From contig NZ_QEWQ01000006.1 in NCBI RefSeq assembly GCF_003121845.1, positions 186,001 through 250,000 of the forward strand: 64,000 bases of DNA, written 5' to 3'. The stretch is from Ignatzschineria ureiclastica. GTDB lineage: Bacteria > Pseudomonadota > Gammaproteobacteria > Cardiobacteriales > Wohlfahrtiimonadaceae. Below are positions 44,477-52,370 of this stretch, piece by piece. The first letter of the stretch is position 1. Every line of letters begins with the position of its first letter. The notes under the pieces are model-generated. The model saw nothing but the letters and a program-made list of their open reading frames with translations. It had not been told where the DNA came from and did no database searches. Position numbers and translations under genes: made by a program.

Positions 44477-45141
44477 TGAATACCAATAATACTGCGAATT
44501 TACAACATGATGAAACCGTAAAACATAAGGTTGCGGAAGCACTGCTCTCTATCGATGCCGTTTCATTATCGCCTAATGATCCTTTTACTTGGGCATCGGG
44601 TCTTAAATCACCCATTTATTGTGATAACCGCCTTATTGTCAGTCATCCTGAAGTGCGGAAATTTATCTCAAAAAATTTGATTAAATTAATCCAAGAGAAC
44701 TTCCCTGAAGTAGAAGTCATTGCAGGAACCGCAACGGCGGGTATTCCTCATGCTTCCTGGGTGAGTGCGGTCTTAGAAAAACCAATGGTCTATGTTCGTA
44801 GCTCACCGAAGAAACATGGCCGTGGGAATATGATCGAAGGAATTATTAAGCCGGGCCAAAAAGTCGTGATCGTAGAAGATCTCATCTCAACCGGTGGCAG
44901 CTCTTTAACCTGTGCAGATGCACTCAAAGAAGCCGGTGCTGAAGTGATTGGTGTTGCGGCAATCTTCTCTTACGATTTACCTATTGCAGCAGAAAACTTT
45001 GGTAAAGCAGGTTTACATTATGCAACTCTAAGTAATTATCCTGCACTGCTTGAAACAGCGCTTAGTAAAAATATCATTAGCGAAGAGGAACGTGTTGCCC
45101 TCACTGAATGGAATAAAGATCCAAGTAGCTGGGGTAAGTAA
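44476..45141 (+). CDS. pyrE: Orotate phosphoribosyltransferase
   Basis: PyrE makes OMP from orotate and PRPP, feeding PyrF. The 221-residue protein has the WASGLKSPIYCDNR orotate-side motif, VYVRSSPKKHGRGNMIEG, and the PRPP loop VVIVEDLISTGGSS at about 130-143. The sequence resembles the shorter Firmicute-type enzymes rather than the 213-residue E. coli form. An ATG six codons upstream is in frame, but GGGAGAG lies nine bases before the ATG chosen here, which shares one base with the pyrF stop. A DUF1622 gene follows five bases later. Confidence 0.95.
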   Translation: MNTNNTANLQHDETVKHKVAEALLSIDAVSLSPNDPFTWASGLKSPIYCDNRLIVSHPEVRKFISKNLIKLIQENFPEVEVIAGTATAGIPHASWVSAVLEKPMVYVRSSPKKHGRGNMIEGIIKPGQKVVIVEDLISTGGSSLTCADALKEAGAEVIGVAAIFSYDLPIAAENFGKAGLHYATLSNYPALLETALSKNIISEEERVALTEWNKDPSSWGK

Positions 45142-45146
45142 TCACT

Positions 45147-45542
45147 ATGATATTTGCTTATATTGAATGGGGCGTTGAGCTCTTAGTCGATATTCTCAAT
45201 ATTTTTTCAATTCTTGTACTCTTAATCGGAGTGGTGAAAGCGGCTTTTGGCTTTATCAAAAATGAATGTTCTAAAGCTGATCGCTTTGCTATCGCTCATA
45301 AAAATAATGGTATTAAGATCTATCTCGGTTCCTATATTCTCTTGAGTTTAGAGATACTCATAGCTTCTGATATTATCGAAACCATTATGAATCCCTCGAT
45401 TGACGATATGTTAATTTTAGGCGGCATTGTGGTCATTCGTACTGCCATCTCTTTCTTCTTAGGCAAAGAGATTGAAGCCGGCGAGAGAGAGCGATTAGAG
45501 AAAGAACCACTTGACCAAGAATTAATTGAGACAAAAGATTGA
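45147..45542 (+). CDS. DUF1622 family membrane protein
   Basis: A 131-residue protein with about three transmembrane helices (residues 15-35, 57-75 and 87-105). The characteristic LGSYILLSLEILIASDIIETI and GGIVVIRTAISFFLGKEIE segments identify DUF1622. Function is unknown. It begins five bases after the pyrE stop, so it is likely the third gene of a pyrF-pyrE transcript, but nothing indicates a role in pyrimidine metabolism. The hydrophilic tail ends LDQELIETKD. Confidence 0.85.
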   Translation: MIFAYIEWGVELLVDILNIFSILVLLIGVVKAAFGFIKNECSKADRFAIAHKNNGIKIYLGSYILLSLEILIASDIIETIMNPSIDDMLILGGIVVIRTAISFFLGKEIEAGERERLEKEPLDQELIETKD

Positions 45543-45665
45543 TCTAAGATTAGAACATCAGAGATAACGACAATAAATAGCTACGATATAAGCAAGGATG
45601 CTATCAATATCGATCAATCATGAACTATTTATGTTCAACTATTTATGCTCATGATAAAAAACAAC

Positions 45666-45724
45666 AGAGATCTACTTGGGATGTCGCCACACGGCAGTCC
45701 TACTCAAATAGATCTCTTTTTTTA
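45666..45724. terminator. Elaborate bidirectional terminator between DUF1622 gene and queF
   Basis: The outer stem AGAGATCTA / TAGATCTCT is perfect and continues through CTTGGG/CTCAA. An inner GTCGCC/GGCAGT arm makes the loop. T-run follows on the plus strand; an A-rich segment allows weaker action on the minus strand. Confidence 0.75.
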
Positions 45725-45770
45725 TCTCTATTTTAAATCTACTCTAAGATCACTCTCTTAGACTTGAATC

Positions 45771-46244
45771 TTAAAACTGAAAGTTCTCTAACCGACTTTG
45801 AGCAACCGCTTCCCATCGCGTTCCTGCTTTACCGTAGTTGGCATAAGGATGGATAGAAATGCCGCCACGAGGAGTAAATTCACCACGCACCTCAAGATAG
45901 AGCGGATCCATTAATGTCACTAGATCATTAAGAATAATATTGACACAATCCTCATGGAAAGAGCCATGATTGCGGAAACTAAAGAGATAGAGCTTCAATG
46001 ATTTACTCTCAACCATCTCAATGGTCGGGACATAAGAGATATAGATTGTGGCAAAATCAGGTTGATTCGTTAACGGGCAGAGTGTTGTAAATTCAGGGCA
46101 ATGAAAATTCACAAAATATTCTCGTTCAGGATGCGCATTTTTGAAGGTTTCTAAAATCGCCGGCGAATATTCCGTAGGGTAAATCGTTGCTTGATTCCCC
46201 AGTAATGTTAAATTTTCTAATTGTGTTTTTTTATCCGTTGTCAT
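45771..46244 (-). CDS. queF: NADPH-dependent preQ0 reductase QueF (short type)
   Basis: QueF reduces 7-cyano-7-deazaguanine (preQ0) to preQ1 for queuosine. The 157-residue protein is the unimodular type I enzyme. The nucleophilic Cys lies in [19 protein letters not shown], and the substrate-binding [24 protein letters not shown] motif is complete. The tail [13 protein letters not shown] matches the family. Its ribosome binding site (AAGGA) is the 3' end of a preQ1-I riboswitch, so the product of the enzyme should repress its own translation. Short QueF is common in Bacillus; E. coli carries the longer bimodular form. Confidence 0.95.
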   Translation of the reverse strand: MTTDKKTQLENLTLLGNQATIYPTEYSPAILETFKNAHPEREYFVNFHCPEFTTLCPLTNQPDFATIYISYVPTIEMVESKSLKLYLFSFRNHGSFHEDCVNIILNDLVTLMDPLYLEVRGEFTPRGGISIHPYANYGKAGTRWEAVAQSRLENFQF

Positions 46245-46250
46245 AATGGA

Positions 46251-46290
46251 TCCTTAGTTTTTTATTGTGGGAGGGTTACGAACCACTAAA
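46251..46290 (-). promoter_or_regulatory. preQ1-I riboswitch upstream of queF
   Basis: The minus strand reads AGTGGTTCGTAACC, then CTCCCAC, then AATAAAAAACTAAGGA. This is the class I preQ1 aptamer: GTGG/CCAC stem P1, the GTTCGTAA loop, the A-rich joining segment and the ACTAAGG 3' tail that pairs to form the pseudoknot. The Shine-Dalgarno AAGGA is in that tail, six bases before the ATG, so binding would block translation. Confidence 0.92.
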
Positions 46291-46299
46291 TCAGAGGTG

Positions 46300-46305
46300 A
46301 TCATA
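46300..46305 (-). promoter_or_regulatory. Extended -10 for queF
   Basis: TGGTATGAT on the minus strand, an extended -10 (TGnTATGAT). Transcription would start near 46293, right at the first base of the riboswitch. No clear -35. Confidence 0.5.
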
Positions 46306-46510
46306 CCATTCTTCGGTTATTGATGACAAAAAAGGAGAATATATTCCTGTCAAAAATACAGATCTTTGTTGATCCCTCAAATCAACGATGAAGTTATCTC
46401 TAACGTTATCTACAAACTAATTTATTAAATCCAGCTCTAGAGAATTTACCACTGCGATATCAAAGGAATCGTTTTTTTCAATCCCTTTTTTTATGAGCAT
46501 TGTGAATAAG

Positions 46511-46520
46511 TTGCTATAAT
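46511..46520 (+). promoter_or_regulatory. Extended -10 for the MFS transporter gene
   Basis: TTGCTATAAT, an exact TGnTATAAT, about 90 bases before the preferred ATG; transcription would start near 46527. Confidence 0.55.
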
Positions 46521-46610
46521 ATTTCCCGTTTTAAACGCTTGAAATTTGCACCTCTGCAAATTCTCACATTCTCTTATTGCATATCTCACACTTGTTCAGA
46601 AGGATCTCTT

Positions 46611-47825
46611 ATGACACAGCACAATCACGTCCCCACAATTGAGAAAGGGGATCGTAAGACGCTTCTCGCATCTACATTAGGCTACGCTATGGATGGCCTT
46701 GATATTATGATTCTCGCTTTTGCCTTGATGCTTATTAAAGCCGAATTTGGCTTAACAGATGCCGAAGGCGGTATGATTCAGACAATCACCCTAATCGGAA
46801 CCGTTATCGGGGGAATTGTCTTTGGAATGTTGGCCGATAAATATGGTCGTGTGCGTGTTTTTAACTGGACAATTCTACTCTTTTCACTCTTCACAGGATT
46901 AGCGGCGATCTCTACAAGTGCCGAGATGTTTACCGTTTTCCGTTTCTTAGCAGGTTTAGGCTTAGGCGGTGAATTTGGCATCGGAATGACATTAGTTGCG
47001 GAAACCTGGCCGGCGAATAAACGTTCAAGAGCAACGGCAGTAGTTGCAATCGGCTTTCAAATCGGGATTGTGCTAGCGGCAGTTGTAGGGTTACTCTCTC
47101 CTTATATCGGCTGGCATGGCATGTTTATTATTGGGGCATTGCCGGCATTATTAGTGTGGTGGACGCGCCGCAATCTAAGTGAACCTGAAATTTGGTTACA
47201 AGTGAAGAGAGAGCATCGCAATAAAATCTCCATTAAACCGCTGTTTAAAGATACGCGCACAACGCTCACAACTTTAGGTCTTATTATCGCGACAAGCGTA
47301 CAAAACTTCGGATTTCACGGCATTATGGTGTGGATGCCAACGATGCTAGCAAAAGAACATGGTTTTACGCTTTCAGGGACTTTCTATTGGACGCTTATTA
47401 CAACGCTCGGTATGGTGATCGGTACTCTCACTTTTGGTTCTGCATCCGATAAATTTGGTCGTCGCCCTGTCTATATTCTCTTCCTTTTAGTCAGCGCTGC
47501 TTTTGTTTGGATCTATTTCCAACAATCGAATTACTATGTATTAATGTTCTTAGGCGCGATTTTGGGCTTCTTTGTAAATGGCATGATGGGAGGCTATGGA
47601 GCCCTTCTCTCTGAGCACTATCCTACCGAAGCCCGTTCTTCCGCTCAAAATATCATCTTTAATATTGGTCGTGGTATTGCTGGCTTTGCACCTGTTATTA
47701 TCGGCACCCTTGCAATGCAATATAGTATCAGCTATGCATTAGGCTTAATCTCCGGCGTATATCTCTTATCGGCACTGGCCTTTATCTTCTTAATTCCTGA
47801 AACAAAAGGTAAAATACTCGATTAA
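46611..47825 (+). CDS. MFS transporter, AAHS/SHS-like (aromatic or carboxylic acid:proton symport)
   Basis: The protein has about 404 residues and 12 transmembrane helices. The DGLDIMILAFALMLIK stretch in helix 1, GMLADKYGRVRVF (MFS motif A) after helix 2, LGLGGEFGIGMTLVAETWP in helix 4, and SDKFGRRPVYI in the second half place it in the sugar-porter-like branch that includes AAHS (aromatic acid) and SHS (sialate/lactate) carriers. The precise substrate is not determinable. The longest frame starts 24 codons earlier, but AGAAGGA precedes the ATG chosen here and the added residues (MKFAPLQILTFSYC) lie over the promoter region. Followed by a terminator. Confidence 0.88.
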   Translation: MTQHNHVPTIEKGDRKTLLASTLGYAMDGLDIMILAFALMLIKAEFGLTDAEGGMIQTITLIGTVIGGIVFGMLADKYGRVRVFNWTILLFSLFTGLAAISTSAEMFTVFRFLAGLGLGGEFGIGMTLVAETWPANKRSRATAVVAIGFQIGIVLAAVVGLLSPYIGWHGMFIIGALPALLVWWTRRNLSEPEIWLQVKREHRNKISIKPLFKDTRTTLTTLGLIIATSVQNFGFHGIMVWMPTMLAKEHGFTLSGTFYWTLITTLGMVIGTLTFGSASDKFGRRPVYILFLLVSAAFVWIYFQQSNYYVLMFLGAILGFFVNGMMGGYGALLSEHYPTEARSSAQNIIFNIGRGIAGFAPVIIGTLAMQYSISYALGLISGVYLLSALAFIFLIPETKGKILD

Positions 47826-48361
47826 GGCATATTATCACTATAGGCTATTTATATAAGATGAGGTATCGCCACTTATTAGCATAATTATATAAACAAAATA
47901 TATTTATATTAAATATTAACATAAACTATTTATAAATTAATTGATTAATTCACTTTTACATTGATAATGTTAATATTTATATATTATAATAATAAAATTA
48001 TAAGCTGCTATAATATAAATAGAACTATAGATCATCTACAACAGAGTAGGAATAGGCAATCAGCTTATTTCTACTCTTTTTTTTATTCTTACAATCTAAG
48101 ACCTATTAATATTTAATTTTATTAAAATTTATTAAAAATGAAATTTATTCTCTGTAATAATGCCACTGTAGCTTATTTCAGTTTATAATGACTAAGAATT
48201 AGAGATTCTTGCTGAGATTCATGCAGAATCTAATGTTCTCTCAAAATGTTACAGCATTTAGCTATCCTACAAAGATGCTCAATCTGAGAGATAAACTTTA
48301 TTCGAATACTAAATTTAAGAGCACTCACCTCTTAATGACTACTTATCAGGAGTTATTCAAT
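47826..48361. other. Very AT-rich intergenic region before the Sel1 lipoprotein-like gene
   Basis: A 536-base gap with the MFS terminator at 48043 and a TATAAT at 48184-48189, about 175 bases before the Sel1 gene. The stretch around 47880-48010 is nearly all A and T. No RNA gene recognised. Confidence 0.45.
48043..48085 (+). terminator. Terminator downstream of the MFS gene
   Basis: AGAGTAG-G-AATA and TATT-T-CTACTCT pair around a short loop, followed by an eight-T run. Confidence 0.8.
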
Positions 48362-50851
48362 ATGCGTAAGATTTCTTCCAAAAAATTACTTCTCTCCTTG
48401 ATTGTTTCAGCAATGCTATCTCCAGCACTTGCCGCAAATTCCCTCGAAGATTATATCGATCAGACACTCGATCGTTATCAGACAGTTTCTGAAACAAAAA
48501 TTGCAGCAGATAAGAGTGCAGAACTCTCTATCGAACAATTGCTCACTTCATCTCAAACAGCTCGTCATCAAACACTCAAATCGAATCTCAATACAATCGA
48601 GCAAGGTGCTAAAGCACAAAATCCTGATGACCTCTTTCTCCTTGGATATTACTACTATTCAGAAGGGGAAAATGATAATAATCCCGAAACTTTTGCCAAA
48701 GCGAAACAATATTTCTTAGATGCAGAAAAACTGGGTTCTAAAGATGCCTCTTACCTTTTAGGTGAACTCTACTATTATGGAGAAGGCGTTGAACAAGATT
48801 ATCCCAAAGCGGCACAATATTACCAAAAAGCCGCCGATCAAGGTCAAGCAGAAGCCCTCTTTAGTCTTGCATCTCTCTATATGTCCGGTCGGGGTGTAGA
48901 AGAGAATCAAAACAAAGCGGTTGAACTCTATGAAGCAGCAGCGAATTTAAATCATCCTGACTCGATTAATGTCCTCGCCTATACTTATGAAAATGGCAAT
49001 ATTGGTGATATCGCTCCTAACCGTGAAAAAGCCCTTGAATGGTATCAAAAAGGGTGTGAACAAGGGAATGCTTCAAGCTGTGAATCACAAGATCAGTTAA
49101 CCGTTCGCTCTGAAGGTTTTGAAGATCTTTTAGTTCAAATTAAAAAAGAGATGCCAGCGGTGAATAATGCCACCGATGCCTTACCACTTGTCGCAGATAT
49201 CCTGGCATTAAACACTTTTGAGAGACTCATGCTCTTAAATGATCATGCCTTAACATTAGTTGAAGGTGCAGAAGCACAAGATGCTGATGATACTTATCTC
49301 CTCGGGTTACTCTATGAAACGCAAGGGGAGCTGAATAACAGTGAAGCGGATTATCAGAAAGCAAAAGTGATCTTTGAAAAAGCCGCTGAATTAGGATCGA
49401 AAGATGCGCTCTATAATCTTGGCGAGCTCTACTATTATGGTAATGGGGTCGAACAAGACTATCAAAAATCACTTGAATACTACTCAAATCCAAGCCTGAG
49501 CGATTATCCTGAAGCTCTCTTTAGCCTTGCTGTTCAATATGATTTAGGAGAGGGCGTTGATCAGAGCTATGCTAAATCATTAGAGCTCTATCAACAAGCG
49601 GCCTCATTAGGTCATGCCCCCTCAACCTTTAACGTAGGTTATATGTATGAACATGGGGAATATGTCGAACAAGATCTCCGTGAAGCACTCAATTGGTATA
49701 AAAAAGCCTGTGATATGCAATATCAAGATGGCTGCTACGCTTATTCTATCGTGCAATCTTACTTCCCATTTGATATCGAAGATGATAATGATGAAGCATT
49801 AGCAGAGAATGCCAATGATGAGATCAATATGATGGCTGATAGTAATGCTGACGAAGAGCTTGTTGCTGACAACTTCGATGAAACATTAGTGGATAATAGC
49901 GGTGATAATGCAGAAACAGATGCTGAAGTTGCAGAAACACTTGCGGTAGAATCAACAGAATTAGAAACTCAAGATCCTGAGCTGGTATTACTCGAAACAC
50001 AAGAAGCCGCTGAAGAACTGACACAAAACAATCCATTAACGGTTGATTCATCATCCTCATCAATATCTGCAAACAAGGAAGGTGCTAAAGCAGAAACGCC
50101 TGCTCTACAATCTTTCTTTAATGAAATTATGGGCAGTGTGGCACCTGAACCCACTTTAACCCTCGATAGCACTTCTATCTTAGCGGCAGATCCGGCTCAA
50201 GCAAAAGCATTCTTGATCGAAGAGATGCCTCAAATCCTTGAAAATATCAAAACAGATACAACAGGCGAAAACCTCTTCTTATCGGGTTATCTCTTCCTCT
50301 TAGAAGCTTACGATACTGAAGATGTCGATACGCTCAATCAAGCTATCAAATTATTCGAGATTGCTTCGGAAGCGGGTAACAATGATGCAACTTTCTATCT
50401 CGGTAAAATCTACTTTGATACCGCTGAATCAGATTCAGATATGATTAAAGCACGTTATTACTTTGAAAAACTGCGTAATAGTGATCATGCTGAAGCACTC
50501 TTCTACTTAGCGAGTATCTATGATCTTGGCCTAGGTGTACCACAAAGTTATGAACAATCCTTTGCGCTTTACCAAAAAGCAGCAGGTTTAGGCTACGCGC
50601 CGGCGGCTTATAATGTGGGCTTTATGTATGAAAATGGGGAATCAGTGGATATTGATCTGATTGAAGCCAGCAATTGGTACAATGAAGCTTGTATTTTAGG
50701 CGATAGTGATGGTTGTGATAAAGTCTCTGAATTAGCCTCAGCTATTGAAGCTGAAAATCAGAAGATTGATGAAGTCACTCAAAAAATTGAAGGCGGTATC
50801 AAAAACCTCTTTAAAGAAATCATCAATAATATTCAAACCGATGAAAAATAA
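48362..50851 (+). CDS. Exported Sel1-repeat protein with three paralogous modules and CX7C pairs
   Basis: The start chosen gives a clean signal peptide (MRKISSKKLLLSLIVSAMLS PALA) and AGGAG eight bases upstream; a 51-codon extension in frame is unlikely. The mature protein (about 800 residues) has three modules of roughly 170 residues each. Each contains Sel1 repeats (for example YLLGELYYYGEGVEQDYPKA and YNLGELYYYGNGVEQDYQKS). Each ends with a Cys pair seven residues apart: CEQGNASSC, CDMQYQDGC and CILGDSDGC. That pairing is typical of Sel1 proteins of the Helicobacter Hcp type and implies disulfides in the periplasm or outside. The second and third modules are joined by a very acidic linker of about 100 residues. 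Function unknown. Confidence 0.85.
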   Translation: MRKISSKKLLLSLIVSAMLSPALAANSLEDYIDQTLDRYQTVSETKIAADKSAELSIEQLLTSSQTARHQTLKSNLNTIEQGAKAQNPDDLFLLGYYYYSEGENDNNPETFAKAKQYFLDAEKLGSKDASYLLGELYYYGEGVEQDYPKAAQYYQKAADQGQAEALFSLASLYMSGRGVEENQNKAVELYEAAANLNHPDSINVLAYTYENGNIGDIAPNREKALEWYQKGCEQGNASSCESQDQLTVRSEGFEDLLVQIKKEMPAVNNATDALPLVADILALNTFERLMLLNDHALTLVEGAEAQDADDTYLLGLLYETQGELNNSEADYQKAKVIFEKAAELGSKDALYNLGELYYYGNGVEQDYQKSLEYYSNPSLSDYPEALFSLAVQYDLGEGVDQSYAKSLELYQQAASLGHAPSTFNVGYMYEHGEYVEQDLREALNWYKKACDMQYQDGCYAYSIVQSYFPFDIEDDNDEALAENANDEINMMADSNADEELVADNFDETLVDNSGDNAETDAEVAETLAVESTELETQDPELVLLETQEAAEELTQNNPLTVDSSSSSISANKEGAKAETPALQSFFNEIMGSVAPEPTLTLDSTSILAADPAQAKAFLIEEMPQILENIKTDTTGENLFLSGYLFLLEAYDTEDVDTLNQAIKLFEIASEAGNNDATFYLGKIYFDTAESDSDMIKARYYFEKLRNSDHAEALFYLASIYDLGLGVPQSYEQSFALYQKAAGLGYAPAAYNVGFMYENGESVDIDLIEASNWYNEACILGDSDGCDKVSELASAIEAENQKIDEVTQKIEGGIKNLFKEIINNIQTDEK

Positions 50852-50890
50852 GGGTGCTAATAACCCATTGATATTAAAATTATAGTATTA

Positions 50891-50960
50891 GATATAGCCT
50901 ATTAAATACAACAATCAATGAGATTGTATTTATGGAATTAGAGATTCGATAGGCTATATC
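50891..50960. repeat. Nested inverted repeat after the Sel1 gene
   Basis: Outer 12-bp arms GATATAGCCTAT and ATAGGCTATATC are perfect. Inside them AAATACAA (50904-50911) pairs with TTGTATTT (50924-50931). It would fold as a multi-stem structure in RNA from either strand. Origin unknown; it is not the TATAGTAA element. Confidence 0.6.
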
Positions 50961-50968
50961 TAAAAAAT

Positions 50969-51016
50969 AAAAAGGATCGTTTCAGCGCTTATTTTAGGCG
51001 GTAGCGATCCTTTTTT
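50969..51016. terminator. Bidirectional terminator between the Sel1 gene and truC
   Basis: AAAAAGGATCG and CGATCCTTTTT form an 11-bp stem with a 25-base loop, with A and T runs at the ends. Confidence 0.75.
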
Positions 51017-51047
51017 ATATTCATATTTTGTATATATAGGATTATTT

Positions 51048-51881
51048 TTATAGGGTGATCGGATTTTTCCATCCCAATGCTATCAACAGAGTTACCCACA
51101 AGTTATCTAAGGGGGCTGTAATGATCAGTGTCGTTTTTTGAGTGGGATGAATAATCTCCAATTGATAAGCGTGAAGTAATAATCGATCAACCCCATAATG
51201 CTCTGAGAAGAGCCTATTATGCCGTAAATCACCATGTGTTGTATCTCCTACAATAGGATGGGCTATATGATTCATATGCCGGCGTAATTGATGTTTTCGA
51301 CCGGTTTCTGGTCGTAATTCCACTAATGAATAACGAGAAGTGGGATACTTCCCTGTGGATAACGGCAGCTCAACTGAGTCAATACCTCGGTAAAAAGAGC
51401 GCGCTTCCTGTGCCTCTTTTATTCCCTCATAACGATCGGCTATTTTATCTTTCATCACAGTTAAGGGCTCATTAATTTCCCCTGAATCAGTGAGATAACC
51501 TCGAACGATAGCTAAATATCGTTTTGTCACGCTATTCTCTTGCCACGATTGAGATAAAATACGCGCACTCTCTTCAGTAAAAGCAAAAAGAAGCACACCG
51601 GAAGTCGGTCGATCTAAACGATGAATAGGGTAGAGATAACGCCCAACCTGATTCCGCAGATGTTGAAGAACGATATCAGTGACTTTAGGGTCTAACAGAG
51701 ATCGATGAACAAACCAGCCTGCAGGTTTATTGACCGCTATGATCTCCTCATCTTGATAGAGAATCTCTAATGTTTGAGTTGTAATTGGGTCAGGTGTAAT
51801 GGGTTGAGATGCAGTCTCTGCAGATTGTGCAGCGATATCATTCTCACTATTGGCAGCTATAGAGGTCATTAAATTCGTCAT
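51048..51881 (-). CDS. truC: tRNA pseudouridine(65) synthase TruC
   Basis: TruC isomerises U65 of tRNA-Ile1 and tRNA-Asp. It belongs to the RluA family: LEILYQDEEIIAVNKPAGWFVHRS at about 38-61, catalytic Asp90 in HRLDRPTSG, KRYLAIVRG, SRYSLVELRPETGRKHQLRRHM, and GDTTHGDLRHNRLF match E. coli TruC throughout. The N-terminal 36 residues before LEILYQ are low-complexity (Ser, Ala, Thr, Pro) and not part of the fold; the true start could be within or downstream of this stretch, but no good Shine-Dalgarno decides. A TGTGGATAA 9-mer is embedded in its coding sequence. Confidence 0.92.
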   Translation of the reverse strand: MTNLMTSIAANSENDIAAQSAETASQPITPDPITTQTLEILYQDEEIIAVNKPAGWFVHRSLLDPKVTDIVLQHLRNQVGRYLYPIHRLDRPTSGVLLFAFTEESARILSQSWQENSVTKRYLAIVRGYLTDSGEINEPLTVMKDKIADRYEGIKEAQEARSFYRGIDSVELPLSTGKYPTSRYSLVELRPETGRKHQLRRHMNHIAHPIVGDTTHGDLRHNRLFSEHYGVDRLLLHAYQLEIIHPTQKTTLIITAPLDNLWVTLLIALGWKNPITL

Positions 51882-51906
51882 TAAAAGTAGAGGCTATTGA
51901 AAATCA

Positions 51907-52353
51907 TTATCGAGATTGTGATGAATAGAGTTGTCGAGTATAGACAATATCTTCCTCTAAACCTTTACCACTTTCTCGGCGATCTTGCCCAAGCGTAATG
52001 AGAAAATATTGTTGAGGCGTAATCTCATAATAATAAGGAATACCCCAAGGATCGATTAACAATTCAGGCTGAATATAAGGCCCTTGCCATAAGGCTGAAC
52101 CTGAATCTTCTACTAAAATTTTTAAGCCCTCTTCATTCGTTGGATAACGGGCAAAATCTTCACGAAAAATCGACAACGCGCCCTCGATAGAACGGATATT
52201 TTGATGAACGGTGGTAATCTTCGATTCATCATTAATCCCTAACACATTTTGCGAAAACATTGCGATTAAAATGGCAATAATCACCGAAATAATCATCAAC
52301 TCAACAAGGGACAGCCCTTGCTTATAGAAGGTTTTAAAAGAGTGTGTCAGCAT
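51907..52353 (-). CDS. Orphan type II secretion-like pseudopilin (GspG-like)
   Basis: The protein of about 148 residues begins with a short basic leader and a prepilin peptidase site, KQG|LSLVELMIISVIIAILIAM, where Glu5 of the mature protein is present. The globular part has DFARYPTNEEGLKIL and LLIDPWGIPYYYEI, which are GspG (major pseudopilin) signatures including the calcium-site region. No other secretion genes are adjacent; it sits between aroA and truC, two bases after the aroA stop if a GTG start is used. AAAGG supports one of two tandem ATGs slightly downstream. Its function without partner genes nearby is unclear; other gsp genes may lie elsewhere. Confidence 0.82.
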   Translation of the reverse strand: MLTHSFKTFYKQGLSLVELMIISVIIAILIAMFSQNVLGINDESKITTVHQNIRSIEGALSIFREDFARYPTNEEGLKILVEDSGSALWQGPYIQPELLIDPWGIPYYYEITPQQYFLITLGQDRRESGKGLEEDIVYTRQLYSSQSR

Positions 52354-52370
52354 CATACCTTTATCCACAA

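Noticed and set aside
44458-44478. Upstream ATG for pyrE overlapping pyrF by 19 bases
   Set aside because: GGGAGAG is well spaced for the ATG that overlaps by one base, not for the upstream one.
48209-48361. 51-residue extension of the Sel1 protein
   Set aside because: It would bury the signal peptide; the internal ATG has AGGAG and gives a clean export signal.
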